The translations under genes were made by a program, and so were the position numbers. A DNA stretch of 64,000 bases from Halioglobus sp. (GTDB lineage: Bacteria; Pseudomonadota; Gammaproteobacteria; Pseudomonadales; Halieaceae): assembly GCA_028825045.1 (NCBI GenBank), contig JAPKAY010000001.1:84296-148295 (forward strand), written 5' to 3'. Positions 19,085 through 28,560 of the stretch are shown here, in pieces. Under the pieces are notes generated by a model. The model was not told the DNA's origin. It saw only the letters and a list, made by a program, of their open reading frames with translations, and made no database searches. Position 1 is the first letter of the stretch. Each line of letters begins with the position of its first letter.

Positions 19085-20965
19085 CTACGACAACTCCTCC
19101 ATTTTTTGCTGTTGCTCCAGCCAAATATCATCCAGTTCTTCGGCGCGGGACTTCAGTTCCCCTTCGTGTTTCAGTAGGTCTGCCACAGTGTGTTTGTGTT
19201 CATCAGTATATAAATCCGCATTGCCTAGCTGTTCACGTATGTCCTGCAGAGTACGCTGAGTCTCGGTCATTTCCTCTTCGGTCTTGTTCAGTTGCTGTTG
19301 GAGTGGACGCAGTTTGTCCCGCTGGGTCGCTGCCTGCTGTCGTTTTTCTTTGCGTGAGGTGTCGACTGCCGGGCTATCAGATCTCTCGAATGTCTTATAG
19401 TTAGACAGAATCCACCGCTCATAACCCTCCAGGTCCTCCTGGTACTCCTCAACGTGGCCATCGTGAACCAGCATTAGTTCTTCTGCAGTATTACGCAGCA
19501 TATGCCGATCATGGCTTACCAGCACAAGAGCCCCCTCGTAGGCCTGCAGCGCGATTTCCATGGCGTGACGCATTTCCAGGTCGAGGTGGTTGGTGGGTTC
19601 GTCTAAGACCAGCAGGTTGGGCTTTTGCCAGACCACCATGGCCAGTGCCAGGCGCGCTTTCTCTCCACCTGAAAAAGATGCAATGCTGGACGCGGCGGAA
19701 TCGCCACGGAAATTGAACCCTCCCAGAAAGTTTAGAATATCCTGCTCGCGCGCTTTTGGGCTGAGTCGTTGCAAATGAAGAACGGGACTTGCCTGCAGGT
19801 CCAGAGCTTCCAGTTGTTGTTGGTCAAAGTAGCCGATACTGAGGTGCTCGGAAGGCGTGCGAGTGCCTTCTAGAAGTGGGAGTTCACCAATGAGGCTTTT
19901 TAACAGTGTGGATTTTCCCGCGCCGTTTCGACCCAACAGTCCGTAACGGCTGCCGGGGCGCAATAACAAGTCCACCTTGGATAGCACGGTAGTGCTGCCG
20001 TAGCCAAGTGTTGCCTCGTCGAGGCGCAGTAATGGATCGCTGCTTCTTGCCGGCGGGGGGAAACTGAAATCAAAGGGTGAATCGACGTGCGCCGGCGCTA
20101 ATGCCTGCATGCGCTCCAGTTCTTTGAGCCGGCTCTGTGCCTGCTTCGCCTTGGTGGCTTTGTAGCGAAAGCGCCGCACAAAATCATCGATTTCAGAGAT
20201 TCGGCGCTGTTGTTTGTCGTAACTGGCCTGCTGGTTGGCCAGGCGCTCAGCACGCTGTCGTTCGAACTCGGAGTAGTTACCCTTGTAGGCAAAAAGTTGC
20301 TTTTGTTCGATGTGCAGGATGCGTTCGCAGGTTGCGTCGATAAAGTCCCGGTCGTGAGAGATCATCAACAGGGTGCCGGGATACTGCTGCAGCCACTGCT
20401 GCAACCAGAGGGTGGCGTCCAGATCCAAATGGTTCGTAGGCTCATCCAGTAGCAATATGTCTGAGGGCGTCATCAGCGCGCGGGCGAGGTTGAGGCGTAT
20501 GCGCCAGCCCCCGGAGAAATCGCTGACCGCTCGTTCGGCGGCGCCTGCGGCAAATCCCAAGCCCTGTAGCAGGCGTTGTGCATGACGCTCTGCGCTATAG
20601 CCGTCGATTTCCTCCAGCTGGCTGTGGAAGGGCGCAGCTTTATCAAACTCTCTGTTTGATTCCAACGCAGTCACCTTGTCGCGCAAAGCTGCCAGTTGCG
20701 CGTCCCCCCGCCAAACATACTCGCCGGCAGGTAGTTCGGTGGCATGAGTTTCCTGTGCCATATGGGATAGGCGTAGCCCATTCATGCCCTCAATCGCCCC
20801 GGTATCGGCGCCCAGTTCACCTAGCAACAATGTGAACAGGCTGGATTTACCGCAGCCATTGGCGCCAATCAACGCGAGGCGTTGTCCTGGCTGGACGGTG
20901 ACATTGGCATCCTGCAATAGCAGTTTGCTGCCGCGTCGAAGAGCGATATTGCGCAGTATAATCAT
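19085..20965 (-). CDS. yheS: ABC-F family ATPase, YheS type
   Basis: A 626-residue ATPase with two ABC domains and no membrane segments, of the ABC-F group that acts on ribosomes. Domain 1 has Walker A GANGCGKS, signature DFSGGWR and Walker B LLLDEPTNHLDL. Domain 2 has GRNGAGKST, SFSGGEKAR and LVLDEPTNHLDL. The linker between them is rich in Arg, Lys and Gln, and the C-terminus is a predicted coiled coil (QQQLNKTEEEMTETQRTL, up to residue 620). Length and sequence fit YheS better than Uup or EttA. Confidence 0.92.
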   Translation of the reverse strand: MIILRNIALRRGSKLLLQDANVTVQPGQRLALIGANGCGKSSLFTLLLGELGADTGAIEGMNGLRLSHMAQETHATELPAGEYVWRGDAQLAALRDKVTALESNREFDKAAPFHSQLEEIDGYSAERHAQRLLQGLGFAAGAAERAVSDFSGGWRIRLNLARALMTPSDILLLDEPTNHLDLDATLWLQQWLQQYPGTLLMISHDRDFIDATCERILHIEQKQLFAYKGNYSEFERQRAERLANQQASYDKQQRRISEIDDFVRRFRYKATKAKQAQSRLKELERMQALAPAHVDSPFDFSFPPPARSSDPLLRLDEATLGYGSTTVLSKVDLLLRPGSRYGLLGRNGAGKSTLLKSLIGELPLLEGTRTPSEHLSIGYFDQQQLEALDLQASPVLHLQRLSPKAREQDILNFLGGFNFRGDSAASSIASFSGGEKARLALAMVVWQKPNLLVLDEPTNHLDLEMRHAMEIALQAYEGALVLVSHDRHMLRNTAEELMLVHDGHVEEYQEDLEGYERWILSNYKTFERSDSPAVDTSRKEKRQQAATQRDKLRPLQQQLNKTEEEMTETQRTLQDIREQLGNADLYTDEHKHTVADLLKHEGELKSRAEELDDIWLEQQQKMEELS

Positions 20966-21041
20966 GAGGCCGAGAATTCTACCCGCAGTAAGAGCCTCGG
21001 GCTAGTGTCCACAGGTGCCAGTGGTGTAAGGTTCACAGAGA

Positions 21042-21533
21042 ATGAACAGTCACATCGATGACATTACTAGTAATCCGCTGTGGGACTATTCGGTTGTTGT
21101 TTACAACCTTGATGGTGTTGCGCAAAGCTGCCTTGCCCTACAAGACACCTACGGGTTGGACGTGAACCTATTGCTGTACGGAGCCTGGCTTGCAAGTGCA
21201 GGGCGCCGTCTCAGCCATCCGCACTTGTTGGCAGTGGAAGCTGCCGTCACCGATTGGCGCAACAAGGTGGTAATCCCGCTGCGCACACTGCGCCGTCAAT
21301 TGCGTTCATTTCCCCTGGCCCAGGCACTCCGTGAAGAGATTAAAACTCTGGAACTGGTCGCTGAGCAACAGCAGCAGGCGATGATCTATGTGTATTATCA
21401 ACAAGCTACCGAGCTGGCTGTGTCCCATTATCCGCTGCAGGAGAATCTGGAGTTAGTGGTAAAATCGGTCACCTCGGAGAGTGACGACTGGCCTCCGGAG
21501 GTACAGCGGCTGATTGCGTCGCTTTCCGCCTAG
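21042..21533 (+). CDS. TIGR02444 family protein
   Basis: A 163-residue cytosolic protein. The segments NPLWDYSVVVYNLDGVAQSCL (NPLWDYSV near the start) and DTYGLDVNLLLYGAWLA match the TIGR02444 family, which has no known function. It is found in pseudomonads and relatives, often beside the ABC-F gene yheS. That is the arrangement here: the two genes are divergent and separated by 76 bases. Predicted mostly helical, no signal peptide. Confidence 0.8.
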   Translation: MNSHIDDITSNPLWDYSVVVYNLDGVAQSCLALQDTYGLDVNLLLYGAWLASAGRRLSHPHLLAVEAAVTDWRNKVVIPLRTLRRQLRSFPLAQALREEIKTLELVAEQQQQAMIYVYYQQATELAVSHYPLQENLELVVKSVTSESDDWPPEVQRLIASLSA

Positions 21534-21732
21534 GCGGGGGTGGCGCAAGGGGAGGGTGGGTAGTAATATGGTTCCCCGTCGCGAGCCTATGGTTTGCCGC
21601 GGAACGTAACAGACGGAACTCGGTGAAGCGCTGGAGAGCCAAAGGTGGCTGATGGTGTCATCTGAGCAAGATCTCGCTTTCACAGGAGTCTCTGTAATAC
21701 TCACGAATCCTCTAATGACTATGGAACGAATT

Positions 21733-22527
21733 ATGAACAAGTACATATTGCCGCTTGCCTTGGTCAGCGTCGCCACTTTACAAGCTTGTAACCAGAAGCC
21801 ACCGAAGCCAACGGCTGCAGAGCCTGCCGCCCCGGCTGAAGCCGCGGCACCTGCATCCGTCAGCCTCACAACGTCTGAGCAGCGTTTGAGTTATGGCATC
21901 GGGTACAGCATGGGCCAGCGTATGGTCGCCGATAGTATTCCACTGGAAAGCAGTGCTTTCACCGCCGGCGTTACAGATTCCCTGGAAGGTGCTGATCCAC
22001 GCCTTACAGAGGAGGAAATACAGAAGGAAATGCAGGCTTACCAGGAAAAAGCCCAAGCTGAACAGCAGACAGCGCAGGCTGCTCTGGGGGAAGCTAATGT
22101 GGCGTTGGCAGAAGCATTCCTGGCTGAGAATGCGGGCAAGGAAGGCGTAATAGTTACCGACTCTGGCCTACAGTATGAAGTCATGACGGTTGGCGAAGGT
22201 GAGATGCCCGGCCCAGACGATACGGTTGAAGTTCACTATGCCGGTACACTCATCGACGGTACTGAGTTTGATTCGTCCTACAGTCGCGGTGAAACTGTAT
22301 CCTTCGGTGTTAGCCAGGTCATTCCCGGTTGGACTGAGGCATTGCAACTTATGCCTACAGGTTCCAAGTGGAAGCTGGCCATCCCCGCCGAATTGGCTTA
22401 CGGACCCGGAGGTGCGGGCCAGGTGATTGGACCTAATGCAGCACTATTGTTTGAAGTTGAACTGATTGGCGTTTCCAGCGGAACGGAAGACGGTGACGCT
22501 GCGGCAGCACCTGCTGGCGAAGGCTAA
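21733..22527 (+). CDS. FKBP-type peptidyl-prolyl isomerase, lipoprotein
   Basis: A 264-residue FkpA/Mip-like isomerase. The signal peptide ends in the lipobox LQAC (Cys16), so a lipid anchor is likely, unlike soluble FkpA. A Pro/Ala linker follows, then the N-terminal dimerisation domain (SYGIGYSMGQRM, helical up to about residue 145). The FKBP domain includes VEVHYAGTLIDGTEFDSS and IPAELAYG. It should assist folding of envelope proteins. The frame is open upstream, with ATGs at 21715 and 21721; the chosen ATG gives the best signal peptide. Confidence 0.92.
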   Translation: MNKYILPLALVSVATLQACNQKPPKPTAAEPAAPAEAAAPASVSLTTSEQRLSYGIGYSMGQRMVADSIPLESSAFTAGVTDSLEGADPRLTEEEIQKEMQAYQEKAQAEQQTAQAALGEANVALAEAFLAENAGKEGVIVTDSGLQYEVMTVGEGEMPGPDDTVEVHYAGTLIDGTEFDSSYSRGETVSFGVSQVIPGWTEALQLMPTGSKWKLAIPAELAYGPGGAGQVIGPNAALLFEVELIGVSSGTEDGDAAAAPAGEG

Positions 22528-22537
22528 GCGGCCAGGA

Positions 22538-23023
22538 CTAAGCAGAGAGAGGCGCCTGTTTAACCAGGCGCCGATGTCGATTGTGAAGACCAGCGATGAG
22601 CTGGTCTTCCAATATAAAGCGTGACTCCAGTACCTCTCCCAGGGCTGACAGGTTGCTCTTTAATTTTTCTTGATGACCCATAGCATTGCCGTACTTTTCT
22701 TCGTAAGCCAGAATCACTTCAGTAGTGTCACCAATAGCGGGTAACAACCTTTCCGCAAGCGCGCCGCTCCCGTCATCAAAGCTCTCGGCTTCATCGATCA
22801 ATTCGTGGAACACCTCGAAATGTCCTGCTCCTACATAGTCGACCAATAGCTCGCAAAGTACTTTCTGGTGTTGTTCCATGGCTTCGTTGTCCAGATTGCT
22901 GTCCAGAGTAACCACAATCTCTGTGTATTTGCCCAGAAGCATTCGCCGCTCTTTCAGCCAGCGGGTCAGCAAGTCTTCCACCGCCACAAACTGTCGCTTC
23001 GGGTCACTACTATGGGTCGGCAT
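22538..23023 (-). CDS. rsd: Rsd/AlgQ anti-sigma-70 regulator
   Basis: A 161-residue helical protein of the Rsd/AlgQ family, which binds the housekeeping sigma factor and affects stationary-phase transcription (AlgQ also affects alginate in Pseudomonas). The core VEDLLTRWLKERRMLLGKY and the segment GHFEVFHELIDEAESF are conserved. It is convergent with the FKBP gene, only ten bases apart. A strong hairpin lies within its last codons. Confidence 0.9.
   Translation of the reverse strand: MPTHSSDPKRQFVAVEDLLTRWLKERRMLLGKYTEIVVTLDSNLDNEAMEQHQKVLCELLVDYVGAGHFEVFHELIDEAESFDDGSGALAERLLPAIGDTTEVILAYEEKYGNAMGHQEKLKSNLSALGEVLESRFILEDQLIAGLHNRHRRLVKQAPLSA
22551..22572. other. Hairpin shared by the convergent FKBP and rsd 3' ends
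   Basis: A perfect eight-pair stem, GGCGCCTG / CAGGCGCC, with a six-base loop lies inside the last rsd codons and 24 bases after the FKBP stop. No T run follows, so it may stabilise the FKBP mRNA end or act as a weak terminator. Confidence 0.5.
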
Positions 23024-23197
23024 GATTTGATTCCTGCAGGTGTGTGGGACAGTCTAACTATATGGCTGCTACGAGGAGCGGGCAAGAAGATAATGTGAGG
23101 TGAACTGGCTCAGTTTAGAGTCCATAGTATTCTAACCGCGCCAATACCGTGTGTCGATGGAACTCACTGTCCGCGATTATGTGCGCTGGCCCCGGTG

Positions 23198-23707
23198 TTA
23201 GCTCCGTTCAGGATAAACTCGCGCGACCTGCCACAGTGACATTAAAATTGCGATACAGAACACAGTCAGCGTTTGCTCCGGAATACTGAGACCTAGAAAG
23301 GTCCACACCGTGTCTGCACAGTTCCCGTCACCCATTAAAACGATGTTTACTGTCTCCCAAAATGGAAAATTCTCCAACATGTGCTCCAAGGGCGGACCAC
23401 AAGCGGGCACCAGATGTTCCGGTAAGTTTTGCAGCCAGACATGGCGGGCAGCTATCGCGGCACCGGCGAATGCAGCCAGGCCACATAGGGCAGCGTAAAT
23501 TCTCAGTCCCCAGTCCTTGGGGTTGTGTAGGGCTGCCAGCAGTGCAATTACACCCCACGAAACAACAAAGAAGCGCTGCGTCATACACAACGGGCAAGCC
23601 TCCAGGCCGAGATACGCCTGCAGGTACACGCGCGCAAACAGCATTGAAGAAATGGCTAAGAGAACCAGGCCCACAAAAACCAGGCGGGGTGACAGAAATT
23701 GAAACAT
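23198..23707 (-). CDS. dsbB: Disulfide bond formation protein DsbB
   Basis: A 169-residue inner-membrane quinone reductase that reoxidises DsbA. Four transmembrane helices are predicted. The two periplasmic cysteine pairs are present: C38-C41 (ACPLCMTQR) and C103/C130 (VPACGPPLE and GDGNCAD). Length is normal. Its partner dsbA is not in the window. Confidence 0.94.
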   Translation of the reverse strand: MFQFLSPRLVFVGLVLLAISSMLFARVYLQAYLGLEACPLCMTQRFFVVSWGVIALLAALHNPKDWGLRIYAALCGLAAFAGAAIAARHVWLQNLPEHLVPACGPPLEHMLENFPFWETVNIVLMGDGNCADTVWTFLGLSIPEQTLTVFCIAILMSLWQVARVYPERS

Positions 23708-23796
23708 GGGTGGTGAATTCCTTGTCTTGTGATCAAATCAAAAAAGCGACGGCGCTACACTATGGCCTTTTGGGGCCAAGTGCAATTGGCGCAGCG

Positions 23797-24390
23797 CTAC
23801 CTTGATGACAGTAGACGAACCCGTTGTGTACAGAATGACTGTAATTGTGGATAGAAGTTTAAGAATGCTTGTTCCATAGGAGCTTTCGCTTCGGACAGTT
23901 CTCGATCTATAGCCAGAAACGGATTGTGGCGTTTGAAACGTTCACCAATGCGCGATGCGGTTGCGGGAATCGTCTCCCACTCAAGGTATAGATTGAGGAT
24001 GTCGTACTCAATCAACCTTTCCACCATTTGTTGGGCACCTTCGCTGAGGGCCGCCTGCCGGTTCACCAGCACTTGATACACCCGGCGATTGAATTCCGCC
24101 AGTGGTATGTCAGAAAAGCTGGACCAGTGGAGACTGAGGTAGTGATCAAAACTGAGGTCAATGAGTATGCCGGCGTACCGGCGAAGGTTTTTGGGTAGGT
24201 CCCGACGCAACTGAACGACAACCGGGTGTTGGTCGGTGTAGGCGTCTATGGCGCGGTGTAGTTTTACACCACGCTCCAAGTCGCCAGGTAATTCACCGCG
24301 CAGTGGTCCTTTCAAAAAATCCCCTTCCAGTCCGCCGGCGACTAGCCCCTCATCCGGCCAGGCTAAATGAAAATGCGCCAGATAGTTCAC
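23797..24390 (-). CDS. acpH: Acyl carrier protein phosphodiesterase
   Basis: A 197-residue protein of the DUF479/AcpH family, which removes the phosphopantetheine arm from acyl carrier protein. The start MNYLAHFHLAWP with its metal-binding histidines, GDFLKGPLR, and the HRAIDAYTDQHP motif are characteristic. The start codon is GTG. It follows gshA by 12 bases on the same strand, so the two are probably co-transcribed. Confidence 0.92.
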   Translation of the reverse strand: MNYLAHFHLAWPDEGLVAGGLEGDFLKGPLRGELPGDLERGVKLHRAIDAYTDQHPVVVQLRRDLPKNLRRYAGILIDLSFDHYLSLHWSSFSDIPLAEFNRRVYQVLVNRQAALSEGAQQMVERLIEYDILNLYLEWETIPATASRIGERFKRHNPFLAIDRELSEAKAPMEQAFLNFYPQLQSFCTQRVRLLSSR

Positions 24391-24402
24391 CGGTGAAGCA
24401 CT

Positions 24403-25989
24403 CTACAGTGCTTGATATTGCGCGAAGAAATTCGCCAGATACTCGTCAAAGCTATCGGTGTCCGACTGCTCTATATCGGCCTGTGCCTGCAGTGAGAGTT
24501 TGGTTAATTCATTGAAACTCGCTTGCTTGTCTGGCGCTAGGTGGCGTTTTTGAAAGTACTGAGCCCATTGCTCGCTGTAGGCCATTGCCAGACGGAAAAA
24601 GGGCAGGTTCTGCTCGCGCATCTCCCGCAGAACCCTAGCTGAAGGCGTGAGTTCAGGGTCCTTCACCTTGGCCATCTGGTCCTGCAGGCTCGCGCTGTAA
24701 TTGCCAGAGTCATACTCGCTGTCAAGGAGGTCGGCAATGGGACGCATTGCGTCTAGCAATTCTTGTGCCCAGCTGCTTAACGGAATGTCCTGCTTGCCAT
24801 TGTTGAGTTGTAGCCCGGGTTTGCGCCCATAATTGACCACGGCCTCGAGATTGATGGCCTGGGTTTTCTGTTCGTCGTCATCACAGGCGGGACTTTCTTC
24901 CAGCAGGCAGTACAGCAAAAAGGTATCCAGAAAGCGCATCTGCTCTGCATCCAGACCGACGGAAGAAAAAGGGCTTATGTCCACACAGCGTACTTCGATG
25001 TATTCAATGCCAGCGCGAACCAGAGCGCACAGCGGGGCCTCACCGGTGTTTGCTACCCGTTTGGGTCGTATCGGGCTATAAAATTCATTTTCTATTTGCA
25101 ACAGACTGTTGTTGAGTTGCTGATAATCTCCATCTTGGCCAGAGGGAATGGCCTCATAGCCTGGATGCGTTTGCTTGATGGCTTGGGACAGGGTGTCGAC
25201 ATAATAGTCCAACGAGTTGTAGCAGATGCTCAGGTTTTTCTGCGCGTCACTGTTGTACCCCAGTCCGCCCATTCTCAACGCGGTGGCATAGGGTAAGTGC
25301 ATGCTTTTGGATTCATCATCGAAAGCCTCTAGGCCATGCTTATCACGGCCGCGTAAAAAACTGGAGCAGACAGCCGGTGATGCTCCAAATAGATAGATGA
25401 GCAGCCATGAGTAACGGCGAAAGTTGCGAATCAGCCCTAGGTATCGTTCGGTGATGTAGTCTGCTTTCTCCCCCCTGGAGCCTGCGTTCTGCCAGGCTTG
25501 GTCCCAGAACTTCTGGGGCATGGAAAAGTTGTAATGAATGCCAGCAATGGCCTGCATTAGCCGTCCATAGCGGTGACCCAGGCCGTCGCGATAAACCGTT
25601 TTCATGCGAGCAACATTGGAGCTGCCATACTGTGCTACGGGTATGCTTGCATCGCCGGTAACGATGCAGGGCATGCTGGCAGACCAAAGCAGTTCGTCAC
25701 CAATCTGCTGATAAACGAAGCTGTGAATATCTTCGAGTGTTGCCAGACTATTTTCGATACTGGTGTCGACCGGGGTAATGAACTCCAGTAAGGCTTCTGA
25801 ATAGTCAGTGGTTATAGATGAGTGCGTGAGAGCGGAGCCCAGGCCAGGGGGGTGGGGGGTTTGTGCCAATTTTCCGCCAGGAGTAATGCGCAGGCTTTCT
25901 TTTTCGATACCGTGATTGATGGCAGTGAGCACCTCCCGGGCACCGGGTTGTGCCAGCGCCTGCAACTGGATCTGCAAATGGGAAGTCAA
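24403..25989 (-). CDS. gshA: Glutamate-cysteine ligase
   Basis: A 528-residue type 1 (proteobacterial) glutamate-cysteine ligase, the first step of glutathione synthesis. The sequence follows the family over the whole length: GIEKESLRIT near residue 30, ALTHSSITTDYSEALLEFIT, and EVRCVDISPFSSVGL. The start codon is TTG preceded by AAAGGAG. Upstream ATG choices are out of frame. It is followed by acpH. Confidence 0.95.
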   Translation of the reverse strand: MTSHLQIQLQALAQPGAREVLTAINHGIEKESLRITPGGKLAQTPHPPGLGSALTHSSITTDYSEALLEFITPVDTSIENSLATLEDIHSFVYQQIGDELLWSASMPCIVTGDASIPVAQYGSSNVARMKTVYRDGLGHRYGRLMQAIAGIHYNFSMPQKFWDQAWQNAGSRGEKADYITERYLGLIRNFRRYSWLLIYLFGASPAVCSSFLRGRDKHGLEAFDDESKSMHLPYATALRMGGLGYNSDAQKNLSICYNSLDYYVDTLSQAIKQTHPGYEAIPSGQDGDYQQLNNSLLQIENEFYSPIRPKRVANTGEAPLCALVRAGIEYIEVRCVDISPFSSVGLDAEQMRFLDTFLLYCLLEESPACDDDEQKTQAINLEAVVNYGRKPGLQLNNGKQDIPLSSWAQELLDAMRPIADLLDSEYDSGNYSASLQDQMAKVKDPELTPSARVLREMREQNLPFFRLAMAYSEQWAQYFQKRHLAPDKQASFNELTKLSLQAQADIEQSDTDSFDEYLANFFAQYQAL

Positions 25990-26138
25990 CGGAAACTCCT
26001 TTCGATAGTCAGGTTTGCGGTCTTATGCACGCCTGGTGCCGGGGCGGTGTGCATGGTTGGGGCGCAAGTGTAGCTGCCAACGCTGGTTGAGTACAGTTGC
26101 ACCAACATATGCCCAGGCACAGACGAGTTAATCGTTCT

Positions 26139-27203
26139 TCAGGTCAATCGGTCCATGTGCTTTTGCAATAATTGACAGGCAAAGTTGCCTTGTACTTCAC
26201 TGTCTTGCCCGGTTGCCAACATAATGCGTGACAGAATAAGGCCGTAGCGCATGGCTGCAAATATTAGATAGTAGTTGTACTCCCGTGCCGAAAAGCCGGA
26301 GGCCTGTTCCCAGCGATCCACCGTTTGCTCATAGGAGGGTAGACCTTCCAGTCGCGGCATGCCCAGACCCTCCGAAAAAGTGGCGTCGAGGTAGTTGAAC
26401 CAGGCGATGTCCTGCACCGGGTTGCCCAATACCGCCATTTCCCAGTCGAGTACGGCTGCGATACCATCCAGAGAGTCTTTGAAAATAATATTCGCCAGAC
26501 GGGCATCCCCCCAGCACAACACCGTGGGTTCATCCGCTGGCTGATGGGCTTGCAGCCAGTCCAGGGATTGCTGGCAAATGGTGTGGCCGGCCCCTTCCAT
26601 TGCCCACTCCATATAGTCTTTCCAGTAGTCTAATTGCTGTTGCAGCGGGGTTTTGCCCGGTTTATGAAGCTTGGCGAAGCCCAGCGCCTGGTAGTCCAGT
26701 TGGTGGTAGCGCGCCATAGTGTCTACGGCTGCATGCCACAAGTTTTGACGTTGCTCGATATTGATTTCCTGCACCATCCAGCCGTCCATGTTGTAGGGCG
26801 GCATATCGGTAGGAATACGTCCATCGGTGCGTTTCATCAGATAGAATTGCACGCCAAGGATAGAGGTGTCTGTCTCCAGGCCGAATAGCTCGGGCACTGG
26901 AATGTCACTGTTGCGCCCGACAACGTCCATAACCTCATATTGCAGGCTCAGGTCATAGTTGGGAAAAACCGGACGGTCGATCGACGGTTGCAGCCGGGCA
27001 ACAATCGGTTCGCTATATGGGTGGCCGTCTTCCTGCCAGGTGATATCAAATAGAAGCGTTACATTGGACATGCCTGTAGCCTCGGGAATAGAGAGCTCAG
27101 AAATGTTGACGTCCTTTCCTCTGCGGGCTGAAATCCAGGATTCCAGATTTTTGCGTGTGCCTTCAATGTCTTCAATGAGGGGAGTGGGGCGCGTGTCATC
27201 CAC
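26139..27203 (-). CDS. APH-family phosphotransferase (ACAD10/11 kinase-like)
   Basis: A 354-residue aminoglycoside-phosphotransferase-fold protein. The catalytic loop is LCWGDARLANIIF, where the usual HGD is WGD, a variant common in the group found beside acyl-CoA dehydrogenases. The metal-binding motif is VLDWEMAVLGNP. In mammals ACAD10/11 proteins with this domain phosphorylate 4-hydroxy fatty acyl-CoAs, so a lipid hydroxyl substrate is more likely than an antibiotic; this is inference. The start codon is GTG with AGGAG upstream. It stands alone between gshA and the pilU-like gene. Confidence 0.82.
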   Translation of the reverse strand: MDDTRPTPLIEDIEGTRKNLESWISARRGKDVNISELSIPEATGMSNVTLLFDITWQEDGHPYSEPIVARLQPSIDRPVFPNYDLSLQYEVMDVVGRNSDIPVPELFGLETDTSILGVQFYLMKRTDGRIPTDMPPYNMDGWMVQEINIEQRQNLWHAAVDTMARYHQLDYQALGFAKLHKPGKTPLQQQLDYWKDYMEWAMEGAGHTICQQSLDWLQAHQPADEPTVLCWGDARLANIIFKDSLDGIAAVLDWEMAVLGNPVQDIAWFNYLDATFSEGLGMPRLEGLPSYEQTVDRWEQASGFSAREYNYYLIFAAMRYGLILSRIMLATGQDSEVQGNFACQLLQKHMDRLT

Positions 27204-27420
27204 GGAAAGGCTCCTGGGAGTTAGTTAATCAGTTCTCTAGAATACGTGCGGTTGCCTTCTATGGCTACACCTCGACCTTTAGATCAGAGACCGGACAGTT
27301 CACCGTGGCAGGGGCTTGCGTGACCGGAATCGGGGAATCCCGTAGATCTTTGTTCTTACGGACTTGTCCGTTGGCAACAAGCTGCTAGAGTGTGACGCAG
27401 TTATTAAGGGGAATTACACA

Positions 27421-28548
27421 ATGAGAATGACCGAGTGGTTGAAAATACTGTCTACGGAAAAGGGCTCCGATTTATATCTGAGTACCGGCGCTCCCCCCTG
27501 TGCAAAGATTGAGGGGCAGCTCAAGCCGATCGCGAGTGACATACTGCAACCGGGCGAAATCAAAGATATCGCCTATGAAATAATGGATCCGACTCAGCAG
27601 GCTGAATTTGAGCGAGAGCTTGAAATGAATCTGGCCAATTCCATCTCCGGATATGGCCGTTTTCGCATAAACATATTTATGCAGCGGAATGAAGTTGCGA
27701 TTGTCGCGCGCAATATCGTGGCGGAAATACCCCACTGGCAGGACCTGCGATTGCCGCCAATACTCGCGGAGGTCGTCATGCGCAAGCGTGGACTGCTCCT
27801 GTTTGTTGGCGCGACCGGCTGTGGTAAGTCAACCTCTCTGGCGGCCCTGATCGATTATCGCAATAGCAACAGCAGTGGCCATATCGTCACCATCGAAGAT
27901 CCCGTGGAATATGTTCACAATCACAAGAAGTCCATTGTGAATCAGCGGGAGGTGGGGGTGGATACGCGTAATTGGCACAACGCCTTGAAAAACGCCCTGC
28001 GTCAGGCACCGGATGTGGTATTGATTGGTGAAATACGCGACCGAGAGACCATGGAGCACGCCATCTCCTTTGCCGAGACTGGCCACCTGTGTATTTCGAC
28101 GCTGCACGCCACCAACGCCAACCAGGCCTTGGATCGTATCGTCAATTTTTTCCCGGAAGATCGTAGGGCCCAGTTGTTGATGGACCTGTCGCTAAATATG
28201 CAGTGCATCGTCTCGCAACGGTTAATAAGTACCGTAGACAAAAAGCGTTGTGCCGCTGTTGAAGTTTTGCTGGGCACCCCTTTGGTCTCTGACCTTATCC
28301 TTAAGGGAGAGTTCGAAGGTATTAAAGAGATCATGCAGAAATCAGAAAATATCGGCATGAAGACTTTTGACACTGCGTTATTTGAACTCTATCAGGAAGG
28401 CCTCATTGATGAGGAAGAGGCAGTGCGCAATGCAGACTCGGTCAATAACGTCAGGTTAAAGATCAAGTTTTCTAAGGGAGAAGACCAGTCCGAAGAGAAG
28501 AGCGAAGAGCGAACGTTGAGCCTCGAAGGCCTCGAAATGGACGAATAG
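27421..28548 (+). CDS. pilU: PilT/PilU-type twitching motility ATPase
   Basis: A 375-residue hexameric ATPase of the type IV pilus retraction family. The N-terminal PAS-like domain has SDLYLSTGAPP, which is closer to PilU than to PilT. Walker A is GATGCGKST, the Asp box contains VTIEDPVEYVH, Walker B is VVLIGEIRDRETM, and the His box is HLCISTLHATNA. The C-terminus is acidic, as in PilU. The open frame begins earlier, but this ATG gives the family start. Other pilus genes are not in the window, and it is convergent with the LLM gene. Confidence 0.9.
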   Translation: MRMTEWLKILSTEKGSDLYLSTGAPPCAKIEGQLKPIASDILQPGEIKDIAYEIMDPTQQAEFERELEMNLANSISGYGRFRINIFMQRNEVAIVARNIVAEIPHWQDLRLPPILAEVVMRKRGLLLFVGATGCGKSTSLAALIDYRNSNSSGHIVTIEDPVEYVHNHKKSIVNQREVGVDTRNWHNALKNALRQAPDVVLIGEIRDRETMEHAISFAETGHLCISTLHATNANQALDRIVNFFPEDRRAQLLMDLSLNMQCIVSQRLISTVDKKRCAAVEVLLGTPLVSDLILKGEFEGIKEIMQKSENIGMKTFDTALFELYQEGLIDEEEAVRNADSVNNVRLKIKFSKGEDQSEEKSEERTLSLEGLEMDE

Positions 28549-28560
28549 AGCTGTATTTTT

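Noticed and set aside
19025..19085. CGATAG...CTATCG stem between the GIY-YIG and yheS genes
   Set aside because: Only six pairs with a 20-base loop and no T run; too weak to call a terminator.
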